Positions 1 to 5,590 of a DNA stretch of 10,546 bases are shown here, piece by piece. Every line of letters begins with the position of its first letter. Positions within the stretch are counted from its first letter, which is position 1. The notes beneath the pieces are model-generated. The model had not been told where the DNA came from. It saw only the letters and a program-made list of their open reading frames with translations, and did no database searches. A program made the translations under genes and the position numbers. The DNA is from Baffinella frigidus. Lineage: Eukaryota > Cryptophyceae > Cryptomonadales > Baffinellaceae. Location: NCBI GenBank assembly GCA_026770585.1, contig MU646662.1:387790-398335 (forward strand). The letters run 5' to 3'.

Positions 1-199
1 CCCTACACCCTACTCCCTACACCCTACACCCTACACCCTACACCCTACACCCTACACCCTACACCCTACACCCTACTCCCTACACCCTACTCCCTACACC
101 CTACTCCCTACACCCTACACCCTACACCCTACTCCCTACACCCTACTCCCTACACCCTACTCCCTACACCCTACACCCTACACCCTACACCCTACACCC
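1..199. repeat. Telomere-like CCCTACA/CCCTACT array
   Basis: The array is 28 complete 7-bp units with no indels, plus CCC. Twenty-one units are CCCTACA and seven are CCCTACT (units starting at 8, 71, 85, 99, 127, 141 and 155). From 71 to 105 and from 127 to 161 the two forms alternate strictly, giving a 14-bp higher-order period. The C-rich strand runs 5' to 3' from the left edge, which is the orientation of a left chromosome end. The G-strand unit is TGTAGGG or AGTAGGG, one or two changes from the TTTAGGG type seen further in. Whether this is the true terminus or a subtelomeric satellite cannot be told, because the window may be cut from a longer sequence. Confidence 0.85.
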
Positions 200-273
200 G
201 GTTTTGACATTGGCAAGCGGCTGGCGCGAAGGAGGGCATCGATACTGTTATGGACTCCGTGTAGGTTTCCGAT

Positions 274-435
274 CCACACAGTGGACTACGAAGGGATTTT
301 CGGCCCAAATCGGGCCGCCTTTCCGTTACCTTATCCGTACGAACCGCCCCTATGCCCCTACGGATTGCCTACCGTAGGGTCGTAGGTCTTGTCACTTAAG
401 GGTTATTCGAAATCCCTTCGAAGTCTGCTGTGTGG
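274..435. mobile_element. 162-bp inverted-repeat element, family A (MITE-like)
   Basis: The terminal inverted repeats are 274-299 and 410-435, beginning CCACACAG and containing CGAAGGGATTT; they match at 23 of 26 positions. Inside are a hairpin (301-306 with 312-317, arms CGGCCC/GGGCCG) and the dispersed motif CCTACCGTAGG near 368. There is no room for a transposase, so if mobile it would be non-autonomous. A related copy in reverse orientation lies at 2014-2126 and a partial direct copy at 4837-4951, which shows a dispersed family. No convincing target duplication was found. Confidence 0.6.
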
Positions 436-440
436 AACGC

Positions 441-475
441 ACCCGAAACCCCAAACCCCAAACCCCAAACCCGAA
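441..475. repeat. Short CCCCAAA tract
   Basis: Four to five C4A3-like units follow the right end of the family A element directly. A shorter tract of the same kind at 671-687 precedes the next copy of the 80-bp module. The tract therefore seems to travel with the module and does not look like an independent array. Confidence 0.6.
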
Positions 476-476
476 A

Positions 477-520
477 GCAGGGGCCGTACTTCGAGCCGTG
501 CTTCCATAAACTCGCGCGGT
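477..520. repeat. 80-bp module, partial copy 1
   Basis: This copy has GCAGGGGCCGTACTTCGAGC, then CGTGCTTC and ACTCGCGCGG, and stops where the full copy at 691-770 continues. Other copies or part copies are at 1019-1045, 1133-1182, 1433-1474, 1930-2013 and 2190-2212, all in the same orientation. Confidence 0.75.
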
Positions 521-690
521 AATACTATAATACTATGTATTGCCGCACTTGAATTTTGATACCATTGTTTGGACGTATACGATCAAATTTCAGTACTAGT
601 GCAGTCCTAAATATTGGGGGCGTGGATAGCTGGGGAACAATTTGCGTGCTGACGGACAGTTGGGGAACTTCCCCAAACCCCAAACCTGAA

Positions 691-770
691 CGCAGGGGCC
701 GTACTTCGAGCCGTGCTTCGAGAAACTCGCGCGGGGGGGGCGCCACATCGTCTTTGGTACTCCCACACCT
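691..770. repeat. 80-bp module, fullest copy
   Basis: This copy contains all parts in order: CGCAGGGGCC, GTACTTCGAGCCGTGCTTCG, AGAAACTCGCGCGG, a G run, CCACATCGTCTTTGGTAC and CCACACCTTC. It runs straight into the first TTC array. The same tail, CCACACCTTC followed by TTC triplets, occurs again at 1175-1190, so the triplet array appears to be part of, or born from, this module. No coding potential is apparent. Function is unknown. Confidence 0.75.
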
Positions 771-895
771 TCTTCTTCTTCTTTTTCTTCTTCTTCTTCT
801 TCTTCTTCTTGTTCGTGTTCTTCTTCGTGTTCGTGTTCTTCTTCTTCTTCTTCTGCTTCTTCTTCTTCATCATCATGATCATCATCTTCTTCTTC
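770..895. repeat. Interrupted TTC triplet array
   Basis: A polypyrimidine run of mostly TTC is broken by TTT, TTG, CGTG and CTG, and ends in CATCATCATGATCATCATC before returning to TTC. Reading frames across it give only low-complexity Phe/Leu/Ser runs and are not taken as genes. Long TTC/GAA tracts are known to form triplex DNA in other systems; whether this one does is inference. Confidence 0.9.
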
Positions 896-954
896 GTGGG
901 ACTAGTTGTTGGATGTATAGGAACCCGAAACCTAAGACTCGAGAGTAATGTACC

Positions 955-1004
955 AGAAGAAGAAGAAGAAGAAGGAGAAGAAGAAGGAGAAGAAGAAGAA
1001 GAAG
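955..1004. repeat. GAA triplet array, inverted relative to the TTC arrays
   Basis: GAA triplets with a few GGA interruptions. Because the flanking arrays at 770-895 and 1183-1425 are TTC on the same strand, this tract could pair with either as an inverted repeat. On both sides it is bounded by TATAGGAACCCGAA-like sequence (near 917 and 1005). Confidence 0.85.
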
Positions 1005-1018
1005 TATAGGAACCCGAA

Positions 1019-1045
1019 CGCAGGGGCCGTACTTCGAGCCGTGCA
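1019..1045. repeat. 80-bp module, 5' fragment
   Basis: CGCAGGGGCCGTACTTCGAG followed by CCGTGC matches 691-717, after which the sequence diverges. It sits directly after the GAA array. Confidence 0.7.
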
Positions 1046-1132
1046 AGGAATGATAGACACAGGGTTTGGCGCCTCTGGGAGGCGAAACGGAAGAAGACGA
1101 TGCTAGAGGGTCACCCACCCAGAGTCATGTAT

Positions 1133-1182
1133 CAGAAACTCGCGCGGGGAGGCCGCCACATCGTCTTTGGTACCCCCACACC
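1133..1182. repeat. 80-bp module, 3' part, left flank of the long TTC array
   Basis: CAGAAACTCGCGCGGGGAGG and then CCACATCGTCTTTGGTACC. The first 42 bases recur at 1433-1474 with one difference, exactly 300 bp away, so the long TTC array is bracketed by direct repeats. Confidence 0.8.
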
Positions 1183-1425
1183 TTCTTCTGCTGCTGCTTC
1201 TTCTTGTTCTTCTTCTTCTTCTTCTTCTTCTTTTTCTTCTTGTTCTTCTTCTTCTGCTTCTTCTTCTTCTTCTTCTTCTTCTTGTTCTTCTTCTTGTTCT
1301 TCTTCTTCTTCTTCTCCTTCTTCTGCTTCTTTTTCTTCTTCTTCTTCGTGTTCTTCTTCTTCTGCTTCTTCTTCTTCTTCCTGTTCTTCTTCTTCTTCTT
1401 CTTCTTCTTCTGCTGCTTCTTCTTC
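1183..1425. repeat. Long interrupted TTC triplet array
   Basis: About 243 bp of TTC triplets with scattered TTG, CTG, TTT, CTC and CGTG interruptions, kept almost entirely in triplet register. Every frame is open in places but encodes only homopolymer-like runs, so the open frames here are artefacts of composition. Confidence 0.9.
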
Positions 1426-1432
1426 ACCCTTC

Positions 1433-1474
1433 CAGAAACTCGCGCGGGGAGGCCGCCACATCGTCTTCGGTACC
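1433..1474. repeat. 80-bp module, 3' part, right flank of the long TTC array
   Basis: Matches 1133-1174 at 41 of 42 positions (CTTT versus CTTC before GGTACC). After it the sequence passes into the 9-bp array, not into more TTC. Confidence 0.8.
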
Positions 1475-1487
1475 ACGCTATACTAGA

Positions 1488-1566
1488 CCCTATACACCCT
1501 ATACACCCTATACACCCTATACACCCTATACACCCTATACACCCTACACACCCTATACACCCTACC
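1488..1566. repeat. 9-bp CCCTATACA tandem array
   Basis: Eight units of 9 bp: seven CCCTATACA and one CCCTACACA (1542-1550), then CCCTACC. The unit looks like the 7-bp CCCTACA of the left end with two extra bases. In one frame it reads Ile-His-Pro repeats, which I regard as accidental. Confidence 0.9.
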
Positions 1567-1616
1567 CTCTTCAGTACCCCCACACCACATCCATATTCAG
1601 TACGTCAGTATCAACA

Positions 1617-1639
1617 TTTAGTACTGCAGCAGTACTAAA
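1617..1639. repeat. 23-bp palindrome
   Basis: TTTAGTACTG and CAGTACTAAA are perfect 10-bp arms around a CAG centre. A looser relative, AGTACTAGTGCAGTCCTAAAT, lies at 593-613 and is followed, as here, by ATAT or ATAC-rich sequence, suggesting another small dispersed element. Confidence 0.7.
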
Positions 1640-1755
1640 TATCGACACTCCAGGCGGTCGCCTTTTCAAACACGTCGGGGTTACGCGTCTGCGTCTCTAC
1701 GGAAATTTCCGACGTTACCCACGGTGTGTGCGGTGGCAATTGGTGACCACTTTTC

Positions 1756-1905
1756 TTATCTCAGAAAAGGGATTTTAGAATCCGTTTTCTCAAGTCAATT
1801 CCCCTTCAAATATGTCAACTTATGCGTAGAGAAAAGAATAAGTTGACGAATTTGTGTGGGAATTGACTTAAGAAAACGGATTCTAAAATCCCTTTTCTGA
1901 GATAA
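1756..1905. mobile_element. 150-bp snap-back element (MITE-like)
   Basis: The arms 1756-1803 and 1858-1905 are inverted repeats matching at 47 of 48 positions, starting TTATCTCAGAAAAGGG. A second inner pair, 1807-1823 with 1838-1854, matches at 15 of 17, leaving only a 14-base centre, so almost the whole element folds on itself. It has no coding capacity. Part of its interior (GTCAATTC, CAAATATGTCAACTTA) resembles 2405-2434 inside the next element, so the two may share ancestry. A long perfect foldback usually means recent birth or upkeep by arm-to-arm conversion. Confidence 0.75.
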
Positions 1906-1929
1906 TTTCGTGGACACGAAAAGTGGACT

Positions 1930-2013
1930 CAGGGGCCGTTCTTCGGGCCATGCTTCGAGAAACTCGCGCGAGGGGGGGGGTACATCGTCTTCGGTACCCT
2001 CACACCACATCCA
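1930..2013. repeat. 80-bp module, diverged copy
   Basis: CAGGGGCCGTTCTTCGGGCC, TGCTTCGAGAAACTCGCGCG, a nine-G run, then ACATCGTCTTCGGTACC and CACACCACATCCA. Unlike the copies at 691 and 1133 it is followed by no TTC array but runs directly into the family A repeat at 2014. The same CACACCACATCCA tail is at 1580-1592. Confidence 0.7.
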
Positions 2014-2126
2014 CCTAGGACCCTACGGTAGACAATCCGTAGGGACATAGGGGGGGGTTCGACGGATAAGGTAACGGAAACTCGGGCTCTCAGAGCCCGA
2101 AAATCCCTTCGCAACCCGCTGTGTGG
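2014..2126. repeat. Family A repeat, reverse copy with altered hairpin
   Basis: Read in reverse complement this matches about 274-388: CCTACGGTAG, CCGTAGGGACATAGGGG, GGATAAGGTAACGGAAA, a hairpin, then GAAAATCCCTTCG and CTGTGTGG. The hairpin here is 2082-2090 with 2092-2100, a perfect 9-bp stem with a single-base centre. It differs in sequence from the hairpin of the first copy but stays self-complementary. The second terminal repeat is missing, so this is a half element. Confidence 0.65.
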
Positions 2127-2139
2127 GTACCACACTTTT

Positions 2140-2181
2140 GTTCCTGTAATACTCGATAATGTTCCTGTAATACTCGATAAT
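2140..2181. repeat. Two perfect 21-bp tandem units
   Basis: GTTCCTGTAATACTCGATAA plus T is repeated exactly twice. Variants of the core CCTGCAATACTC also occur at 2305, 2362 and 2531, so this small motif is scattered through the next 400 bp. Confidence 0.8.
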
Positions 2182-2211
2182 GGTGCTTCCAGAAACTCGC
2201 GCGCGGCCACA

Positions 2212-2290
2212 TGTAGTCCAAATAATTATCCCAAAACTTGGGATAATTTGGGATAACCGTGGCCCTGTAGTCAAAATAATTGTCCCAAAA
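2212..2290. repeat. Direct repeats with an internal hairpin
   Basis: 2212-2236 and 2266-2290 match at 23 of 25 positions (both begin TGTAGTC and end CCCAAAA), 54 bp apart. After the first copy the sequence completes a hairpin, 2224-2234 with 2238-2248: AATTATCCCAA and its exact complement around AAC. No gene is seen from 2215 to 2370. Confidence 0.75.
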
Positions 2291-2372
2291 TTATGTACCT
2301 GACCTGCAATACTCAGTAGTTAAATTCAGGTAATAGTGAACCATAGTCCCAAACTTACATTCCTGCAATTCT

Positions 2373-2522
2373 CAGTGCACTGCCAGGCCGGATATTTTGT
2401 AAAAGTCAATTCACCCACAAAATCTGTCAACTTAGAAACGAGGTACCCGTAATGGGTACTTCTTTACTACACATTCGCAGGTGAGTTGACTGATAAAAAA
2501 AATCCGCCCTGGCAGTGCAGTG
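2373..2522. mobile_element. 150-bp inverted-repeat element (MITE-like)
   Basis: The arms 2373-2415 and 2480-2522 match at about 36 of 43 positions, with outer ends CAGTGCACTGCCAGG and CCTGGCAGTGCAGTG. A small hairpin, GTACCC/GGGTAC, sits at 2443-2459. The 12-bp sequence CATTCCTGCAAT lies on both sides (2358-2369 and 2527-2538), 3 to 4 bp outside the arms. It could mark the target site or an outer repeat. The interior shares CAATTC and TGTCAACTTA with the snap-back element at 1756-1905. Confidence 0.65.
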
Positions 2523-2581
2523 GTTGCATTCCTGCAATACTGAATACACTTCCGAAAAACAACGCAGGAGCTGCGGCAATG

Positions 2582-2792
2582 CCACTCGAGGCTGAAAGAG
2601 GGACTATTTTAAATGTGGGGTTGTTAAATTTAGTACCAGTCATGGGCAGGTTTGGTCACCTATCTGGGGGAATTCCCCCAGATACGTGACCAAACGCCCC
2701 TATTTGTGTGAAATTTACTACACATGTCTTTTTTTTCTTCACTTGTAAAGGAATTCCTGTTTTAAAATAGTCACACTTCTAGCCTCGAGTGG
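2582..2792. mobile_element. 211-bp inverted-repeat element inserted in a repeated site
   Basis: The ends are CCACTCGAGGCT and its inverse, and about 27 of the outer 32 positions match (2582-2613 against 2761-2792), including GACTATTTTAAA. The middle is a 46-bp palindrome (2650-2695) with one mismatched pair, centred on GAATTC. TG is present on both sides (2580-2581 and 2793-2794). The flanking sequences 2564-2581 and 2793-2838 are found joined, without the element and with one TG, at 2926-2988. This supports a real insertion with a 2-bp duplication. There is no transposase in the element. Confidence 0.75.
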
Positions 2793-2925
2793 TGACGCCC
2801 CAAAGGGCACGCCCAAACTGGATCCACCTCGCTTGGCAAGTCATCGAACGTTTTAGAACGTTCCAGAGTCTAGATAAGCCAGTCTCGCGGCCCCGGCGTT
2901 TACCCCCCGTTTGCCCGGGGGAATC

Positions 2926-2988
2926 GCAGGGGCGGCGGCAATGACTCCCCAAGGAGCACGCCCCAACTGGATCCGCCTCGCCTGGCAG
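2926..2988. repeat. Paralogous empty site of the 211-bp element
   Basis: 2926-2943 matches 2564-2581 at 16 of 18 positions and 2942-2987 matches 2793-2838 at 40 of 46, with the element absent between them. The two copies are in direct orientation about 360 bp apart, so the 63-bp host sequence was duplicated and only one copy was hit. The host sequence is unrecognised. Confidence 0.7.
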
Positions 2989-3069
2989 TGGATCCGGCGC
3001 CCTATGGTAACCCACCAACAACCCATAGCGGCTCAAAACGGGGTTTCAAGGTCGGGATTTCCCCCAGGA

Positions 3070-3089
3070 GGTGCACTTGGAAGTGCACC
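3070..3089. repeat. 20-bp hairpin
   Basis: GGTGCACTT and AAGTGCACC are perfect 9-bp arms around GG. No gene is seen between 2990 and 3215; apart from this hairpin the stretch holds only a CCTACGG/CCTACCGTA palindromic motif at 3125-3157. Confidence 0.65.
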
Positions 3090-3214
3090 AGCCGTCTAGT
3101 CACCCCCCGTAGGAAAACGCTAGGCCCCTACGGATGTCCTACCGTAAGGCCCTACGGAACCCCCAACCACCCTTCGATCCACGAGGGTTCAAACCGATGG
3201 TAAATATCGCCTCT

Positions 3215-3620
3215 TAAACCCTCAACCCTAAACCCTAAACCCTAAATCCTAAACCCTAAACCCTAAACCCTAAACCCTAAACTCTCAACCCTGCACCACA
3301 GCCCCCAGACCCTGACCACTAAACCCTAAACCCTAAACCCGAAACCCTAAATCCTACACCCTAAACCCTAAACCCTAAACACATCCCCCCCTAAACCCCC
3401 TACACCCTCAATAGTTGGATCCGCCAAGCATTATTACCCTAAACCCTAGGCCCCATACCCTGAACCCTTACCCTGAACCCTTACCCTAAACCCTAAACCC
3501 TAAACCCTAAACCCTAAACCCTAAACCCTAAACCCTAAACCTTAAACCCAAAACCCTAAACTCCTAATCTCTAAACCCTAAACCCTGAACCGTAAACCCT
3601 AAACCTTGCACCCCAAACCC
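3215..3620. repeat. Degenerate CCCTAAA interstitial array
   Basis: Mostly CCCTAAA units with CCCTCAA, CCCTGAA, CCCGAAA and CCCTTAC variants, interrupted by short unique sequence at 3291-3315 and 3381-3445. Runs of up to eight exact units occur (3481-3540). This is the plant-type telomeric repeat (TTTAGGG on the other strand). Here it is internal, diverged, and flanked by gene fragments, so it is interstitial and not an end. Confidence 0.9.
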
Positions 3621-3623
3621 TAG

Positions 3624-3690
3624 GCGGGTCCCCTAAACATCATCGCGGAAAACCGATCAGTCATGGGCGTCAACCTTACCCGGACGTCCT
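3624..3690 (+). pseudogene. MDR dehydrogenase exon 1, degenerate copy 1
   Basis: It follows AG at 3622-3623 and aligns base for base with the better exon at 4363, notably ACATCATCGCGGAAAACCGA and TCAGTCATGGGC, encoding II-AENRSVMG. The first 12 bases have drifted towards the surrounding CCCTAAA pattern, and after 3675 CTCATCTGGATG has become CTTACCCGGACG. It is not translatable as a useful exon. See the 4363-4476 entry for the family. Confidence 0.65.
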
Positions 3691-3705
3691 CACCCCCATC
3701 AACCT

Positions 3706-3960
3706 TCAGGGTTTAGGCCTTAGGGTCTAGGGTTTTGGCTTTTGGGTTTTACCCTAACGTGTAGAGTGCACATGACCTCTCTTCAATCCTCACCCAGACG
3801 TCCTAGCCCCCATCAACCTTCAGGGTGTAGGGTTTAGGGTGTAGGGTTTAGGGCACTGAACACTAAGCGCTCAGCACGTTCCAAAGTATGGTTTACCCAA
3901 AATTTTGTTCGCCAGTTTAGGGCTTAGGGTCTAGGGGTTAGGTTTCAGCGTTTAGGGACC
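3706..3960. repeat. TTTAGGG-oriented array and direct repeat
   Basis: The telomere-like repeat now runs G-rich on this strand (AGGGTTTAGG, GGGTGTAGGGTTTAGGGTG), opposite to 3215-3620. A direct repeat is present: 3680-3725 and 3784-3832 share ACGTCCT, CCCCCATCAACCTTCAGGG. The block at 3817-3855 uses GTGTAGGG, the complement of the left-end CCCTACA unit, mixed with TTTAGGG. This links the two repeat types. Confidence 0.8.
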
Positions 3961-3981
3961 TTAACCCAAAACCTCATCCAG

Positions 3982-4160
3982 GTGGATCCGCTGGACATCA
4001 TCGTGGAAAACCGATCAGTGATTTTGACTACACATACGGTCAAAATGTCGGCTAATAACATGTGGTTGTACTGAGCAATTGTTAATTAGTACCACGAAAG
4101 TAAATGGACCGATCAGTGATGGGCTTCAACCTCATTTTGGATGTGGGACAAAAAGGAAAT
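3982..4160 (+). pseudogene. MDR dehydrogenase exon 1, copy 2, interrupted
   Basis: It starts after CAG and reads VDPLDIIVENRSV to 4020. It is then broken by an 87-bp sequence (4021-4107) and resumes at 4108 after repeating the 11 bases ACCGATCAGTG. After the break, CTCATCTGG has become CTCATTTTGG, a one-base gain that shifts the frame before the tryptophan-rich stretch. Similarity ends near 4160. This copy is clearly dead. The surrounding copies are at 3624, 4363 and 4594. Confidence 0.7.
4021..4107. repeat. 87-bp module inside an exon, copy 1
   Basis: It opens with a hairpin, ATTTTGAC paired with GTCAAAAT across a 10-base loop, and ends TAAATGG. It matches 4507-4593 at 82 of 87 positions. 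Here it is flanked by an 11-bp direct duplication, ACCGATCAGTG (4010-4020 and 4108-4118), as an insertion would leave. It lacks inverted ends over its full length and has no coding capacity. Confidence 0.65.
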
Positions 4161-4189
4161 GTTGTTCTCCCTACTCTTGCCACCAAAAC

Positions 4190-4355
4190 AACTATTGAAT
4201 GCACACGCAATAAATAATGAAAACACATGTTCACACGCATTTCTTACAATAAATACATGATTATAGATGAATAAATACTTGAGATAAATAAATAATTATG
4301 GATAAATAAATACACGAAGGAATATATAATGTACAGCACGTAATGTACAGCATGT
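4190..4355. other. AT-rich stretch with ATAAATAA motifs, no gene
   Basis: Base composition drops sharply to AT, with many ATAAATA and AATAAA words in both spacing and sense, and a 14-bp tandem pair TAATGTACAGCACG/TAATGTACAGCATG at 4327-4354. The AATAAA words could act as polyadenylation signals but are too frequent here to single one out. The stretch is immediately upstream of the best exon copy at 4363, as intron sequence would be. Confidence 0.6.
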
Positions 4356-4362
4356 GCGACAG

Positions 4363-4476
4363 GTGGATCCGCTGAACATCATCGCGGAAAACCGATCAGT
4401 CATGGGCTTCAACCTCATCTGGATGTGGGACAAGAAGGAAATGATGAGCGCACTGCTCGAGAGCATGATGCACAAG
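4363..4476 (+). pseudogene. MDR dehydrogenase (VAT1-like) exon 1, best copy
   Basis: The exon follows AG (4361-4362) and precedes GT (4477-4478). It is 114 bp, 38 codons, phase 0, beginning VDPLNII and containing ENRSVMGFNLIWMWD and SALLESMMHK. In zinc-type medium-chain dehydrogenase/reductases of the quinone oxidoreductase or VAT1 group, the segment after the nucleotide-binding fold reads roughly 'N.S..GFNL...', and this exon fits it. Those enzymes reduce carbonyl or quinone substrates with NADPH. Neither the Rossmann glycine motif nor any upstream exon is found in the window, so this is a gene fragment even though the exon itself is intact. Only one later exon is present (5354). A living gene spliced over long repeat-filled introns remains possible if upstream exons lie elsewhere, but four copies of the exon make debris more likely. 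Confidence 0.7.
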
Positions 4477-4506
4477 GTCCACCGTACAACCTCCCACACA
4501 GAGGAC

Positions 4507-4593
4507 ATTTTGACTACAAATACGGTCAAAATGTCGGTTAATAACATGTCTTTGTACTGAGCAATTGTTAATTAGTACCACGGAAGTAAATGG
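4507..4593. repeat. 87-bp module, copy 2
   Basis: It differs from 4021-4107 at five positions. It lies between the full exon copy (4363-4476, plus 30 bp of following sequence) and the truncated exon copy starting ACCGATCAG at 4594. The join to ACCGATCAG is the same as in copy 1, so module and following exon part were duplicated as one block. Confidence 0.7.
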
Positions 4594-4679
4594 ACCGATC
4601 AGTCATGGGCTTCAACCTCATCTGGATGTGGGACAAAAAGGAAAGGATGAGCGCACTGTTTGAGAGCATGATGCACACG
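4594..4679 (+). pseudogene. MDR dehydrogenase exon 1, copy 4, 5'-truncated
   Basis: It begins in mid-exon at ACCGATCAG and otherwise reads cleanly through RSVMGFNLIWMWDKKERMS and FESMMHT to ACG|GT, the same end as the intact copy. The first ten codons are missing. Nine bases after the exon end an inverted-repeat element begins (4689), so this copy's following intron is also disrupted. Confidence 0.7.
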
Positions 4680-4688
4680 GTCCTTGTT

Positions 4689-4827
4689 CCACTTAGCAGC
4701 GGCCGAGGACCTTTTCACCTTGAATTCAAGGTGAAATTCCGGATAGGTTCCAGGGCCATGGATAAGATTCTAGTACAAATCGTTTAGATGGACTGTATTC
4801 TTGAAGCCCCCGGTGGCTGCTAAGTGG
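4689..4827. mobile_element. 139-bp inverted-repeat element with perfect central palindrome
   Basis: The ends are CCACTTAGCAGC and GCTGCTAAGTGG, perfect over 12 bp. Inside is a perfect 24-bp palindrome (4713-4736), TTTCACCTTGAA with its complement, centred on GAATTC. GCTGCTAAGTGG occurs once more at 4940-4951, at the end of the neighbouring family A copy, so the right end is itself a small repeat. No target duplication is evident. Confidence 0.6.
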
Positions 4828-4836
4828 AGGGACAGG

Positions 4837-4951
4837 CCACACAGCGGACTTCGAAGGGATTTTGAATGAACCGTAAGCGATAAGACCGAGGCCCCTACGG
4901 TAGGCAGCTCGTAGGGACATAGGGGGGGTCCTACGGAAGGCTGCTAAGTGG
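4837..4951. repeat. Family A repeat, partial direct copy
   Basis: It opens CCACACAGCGGACTTCGAAG, then GGATTTT, like the left end at 274. It carries CCTACGGTAGGC and GTAGGGACATAGGGGGGG, as in the copy at 2014. The hairpin segment seen in the other two copies is replaced by unrelated sequence (4865-4885). The copy ends in GCTGCTAAGTGG, fused with the end of the preceding element. Confidence 0.6.
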
Positions 4952-4957
4952 AACCCG

Positions 4958-5345
4958 AAACCCTCAACCCTGAACCAGCTTAATACGCAAGGTCGACCGG
5001 GCTGCCTACCGTAGGGTCCTAGGTCTGCCTACCTCCGTACTTACCCGAAACCCGAAGACCGAAGCCCGAACCCCGATGCCCGAAACCCGAAACCCGAAGC
5101 CCGAAACCCGAAGCCAGAATCCCGAAACCCAAAACCCAAAACCCAAAACCCAAAACCCAAAACCCAAAACCCAAAACCTAAAACCCAACCCCCCCCAAAA
5201 AAAGCAAGCACTAAGCACCAAAGCACCAAAAACACCAAAACACCAAAACCCTAAAGCACTAGAACACTAAAACACTAAAACACTAAAACACTAAAACGCC
5301 AACCCCTGATCCTTTCCCACATCAAACGCTAAACCCTGCACCCTA
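4958..5345. repeat. CCCGAAA, CCCAAAA and ACACTAAA arrays
   Basis: CCCGAAA-like units run from about 5043 to 5130 and seven or so exact CCCAAAA units to about 5180. A CAAGCACTAAGCACCAAA stretch then passes into five 8-bp AACACTAA units (5259-5297). Each block is a simple one- or two-base change from CCCTAAA, as if the telomeric unit had been re-amplified after mutation. A CCTACCGTAGGG motif lies at 5007-5018. This fills the space before the second MDR exon. Confidence 0.85.
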
Positions 5346-5353
5346 ATCCCTAG

Positions 5354-5449
5354 GTGAAGTGGAGGGCGCCAGTTGTCGGCAAGACGTTCCCGTTTGAAAA
5401 CGCACCCGAAGCTGTGCGCTTCCTCCAATCTGGGAAGAGCGTGGGAAAG
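5354..5449 (+). pseudogene. MDR dehydrogenase exon 2, full copy
   Basis: A 96-bp, phase-0 exon, preceded by TAG and followed by GT (AAG|GTACCG). It reads VKWRAPVVGKTFPF, ENAPEAVRFLQSGKSVGK. This is the C-terminal hallmark of zinc-type MDR proteins: P.VG..FPF..A.EA...L..G...GK, normally followed by VV and the last strand. It would come a few residues after the exon at 4363-4476, so the two belong to one gene on the plus strand. Three shorter copies of its 3' end follow at 5757, 6028 and 6184. The donor matches poorly beyond GT compared with the last copy (GTAAGA). Confidence 0.7.
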
Positions 5450-5463
5450 GTACCGACCCTTGC

Positions 5464-5557
5464 GAGAGAGAGAGAGAGAGAGAGGGAGAGAAAGCGCGAG
5501 AGAGGGAGAGTGAAAGAGAGAGAGCGAGAGAGAGCGCGCGAGAGCGCGCGAGAGAGC

Positions 5558-5590
<33 letters not shown>
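5464..5590. repeat. GA dinucleotide array with CGCGAG interruptions
   Basis: A nearly pure GAGAGA purine tract with GCGCGAGAG blocks near 5505 and 5530-5555, followed by a seven-G run. It lies just 15 bp inside the intron after the full exon 2 copy. The Arg/Glu and Leu/Ser repeats read from it are not proteins. Confidence 0.9.

Noticed and set aside
1484-1566. Ile-His-Pro repeat peptide
   Set aside because: It is an accident of a 9-bp repeat lacking a stop codon; the upstream part of the frame is the TTC array.
556-1778. Open frames of 100-200 codons made of Phe, Leu, Ser, Lys or Glu runs
   Set aside because: They only translate the TTC/GAA arrays and are open in several frames on both strands at once; composition explains them.
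4296-4581. Minus-strand frames across 4296-4581
   Set aside because: They are the antisense of the MDR exon and 87-bp module; the plus-strand reading matches a known family.
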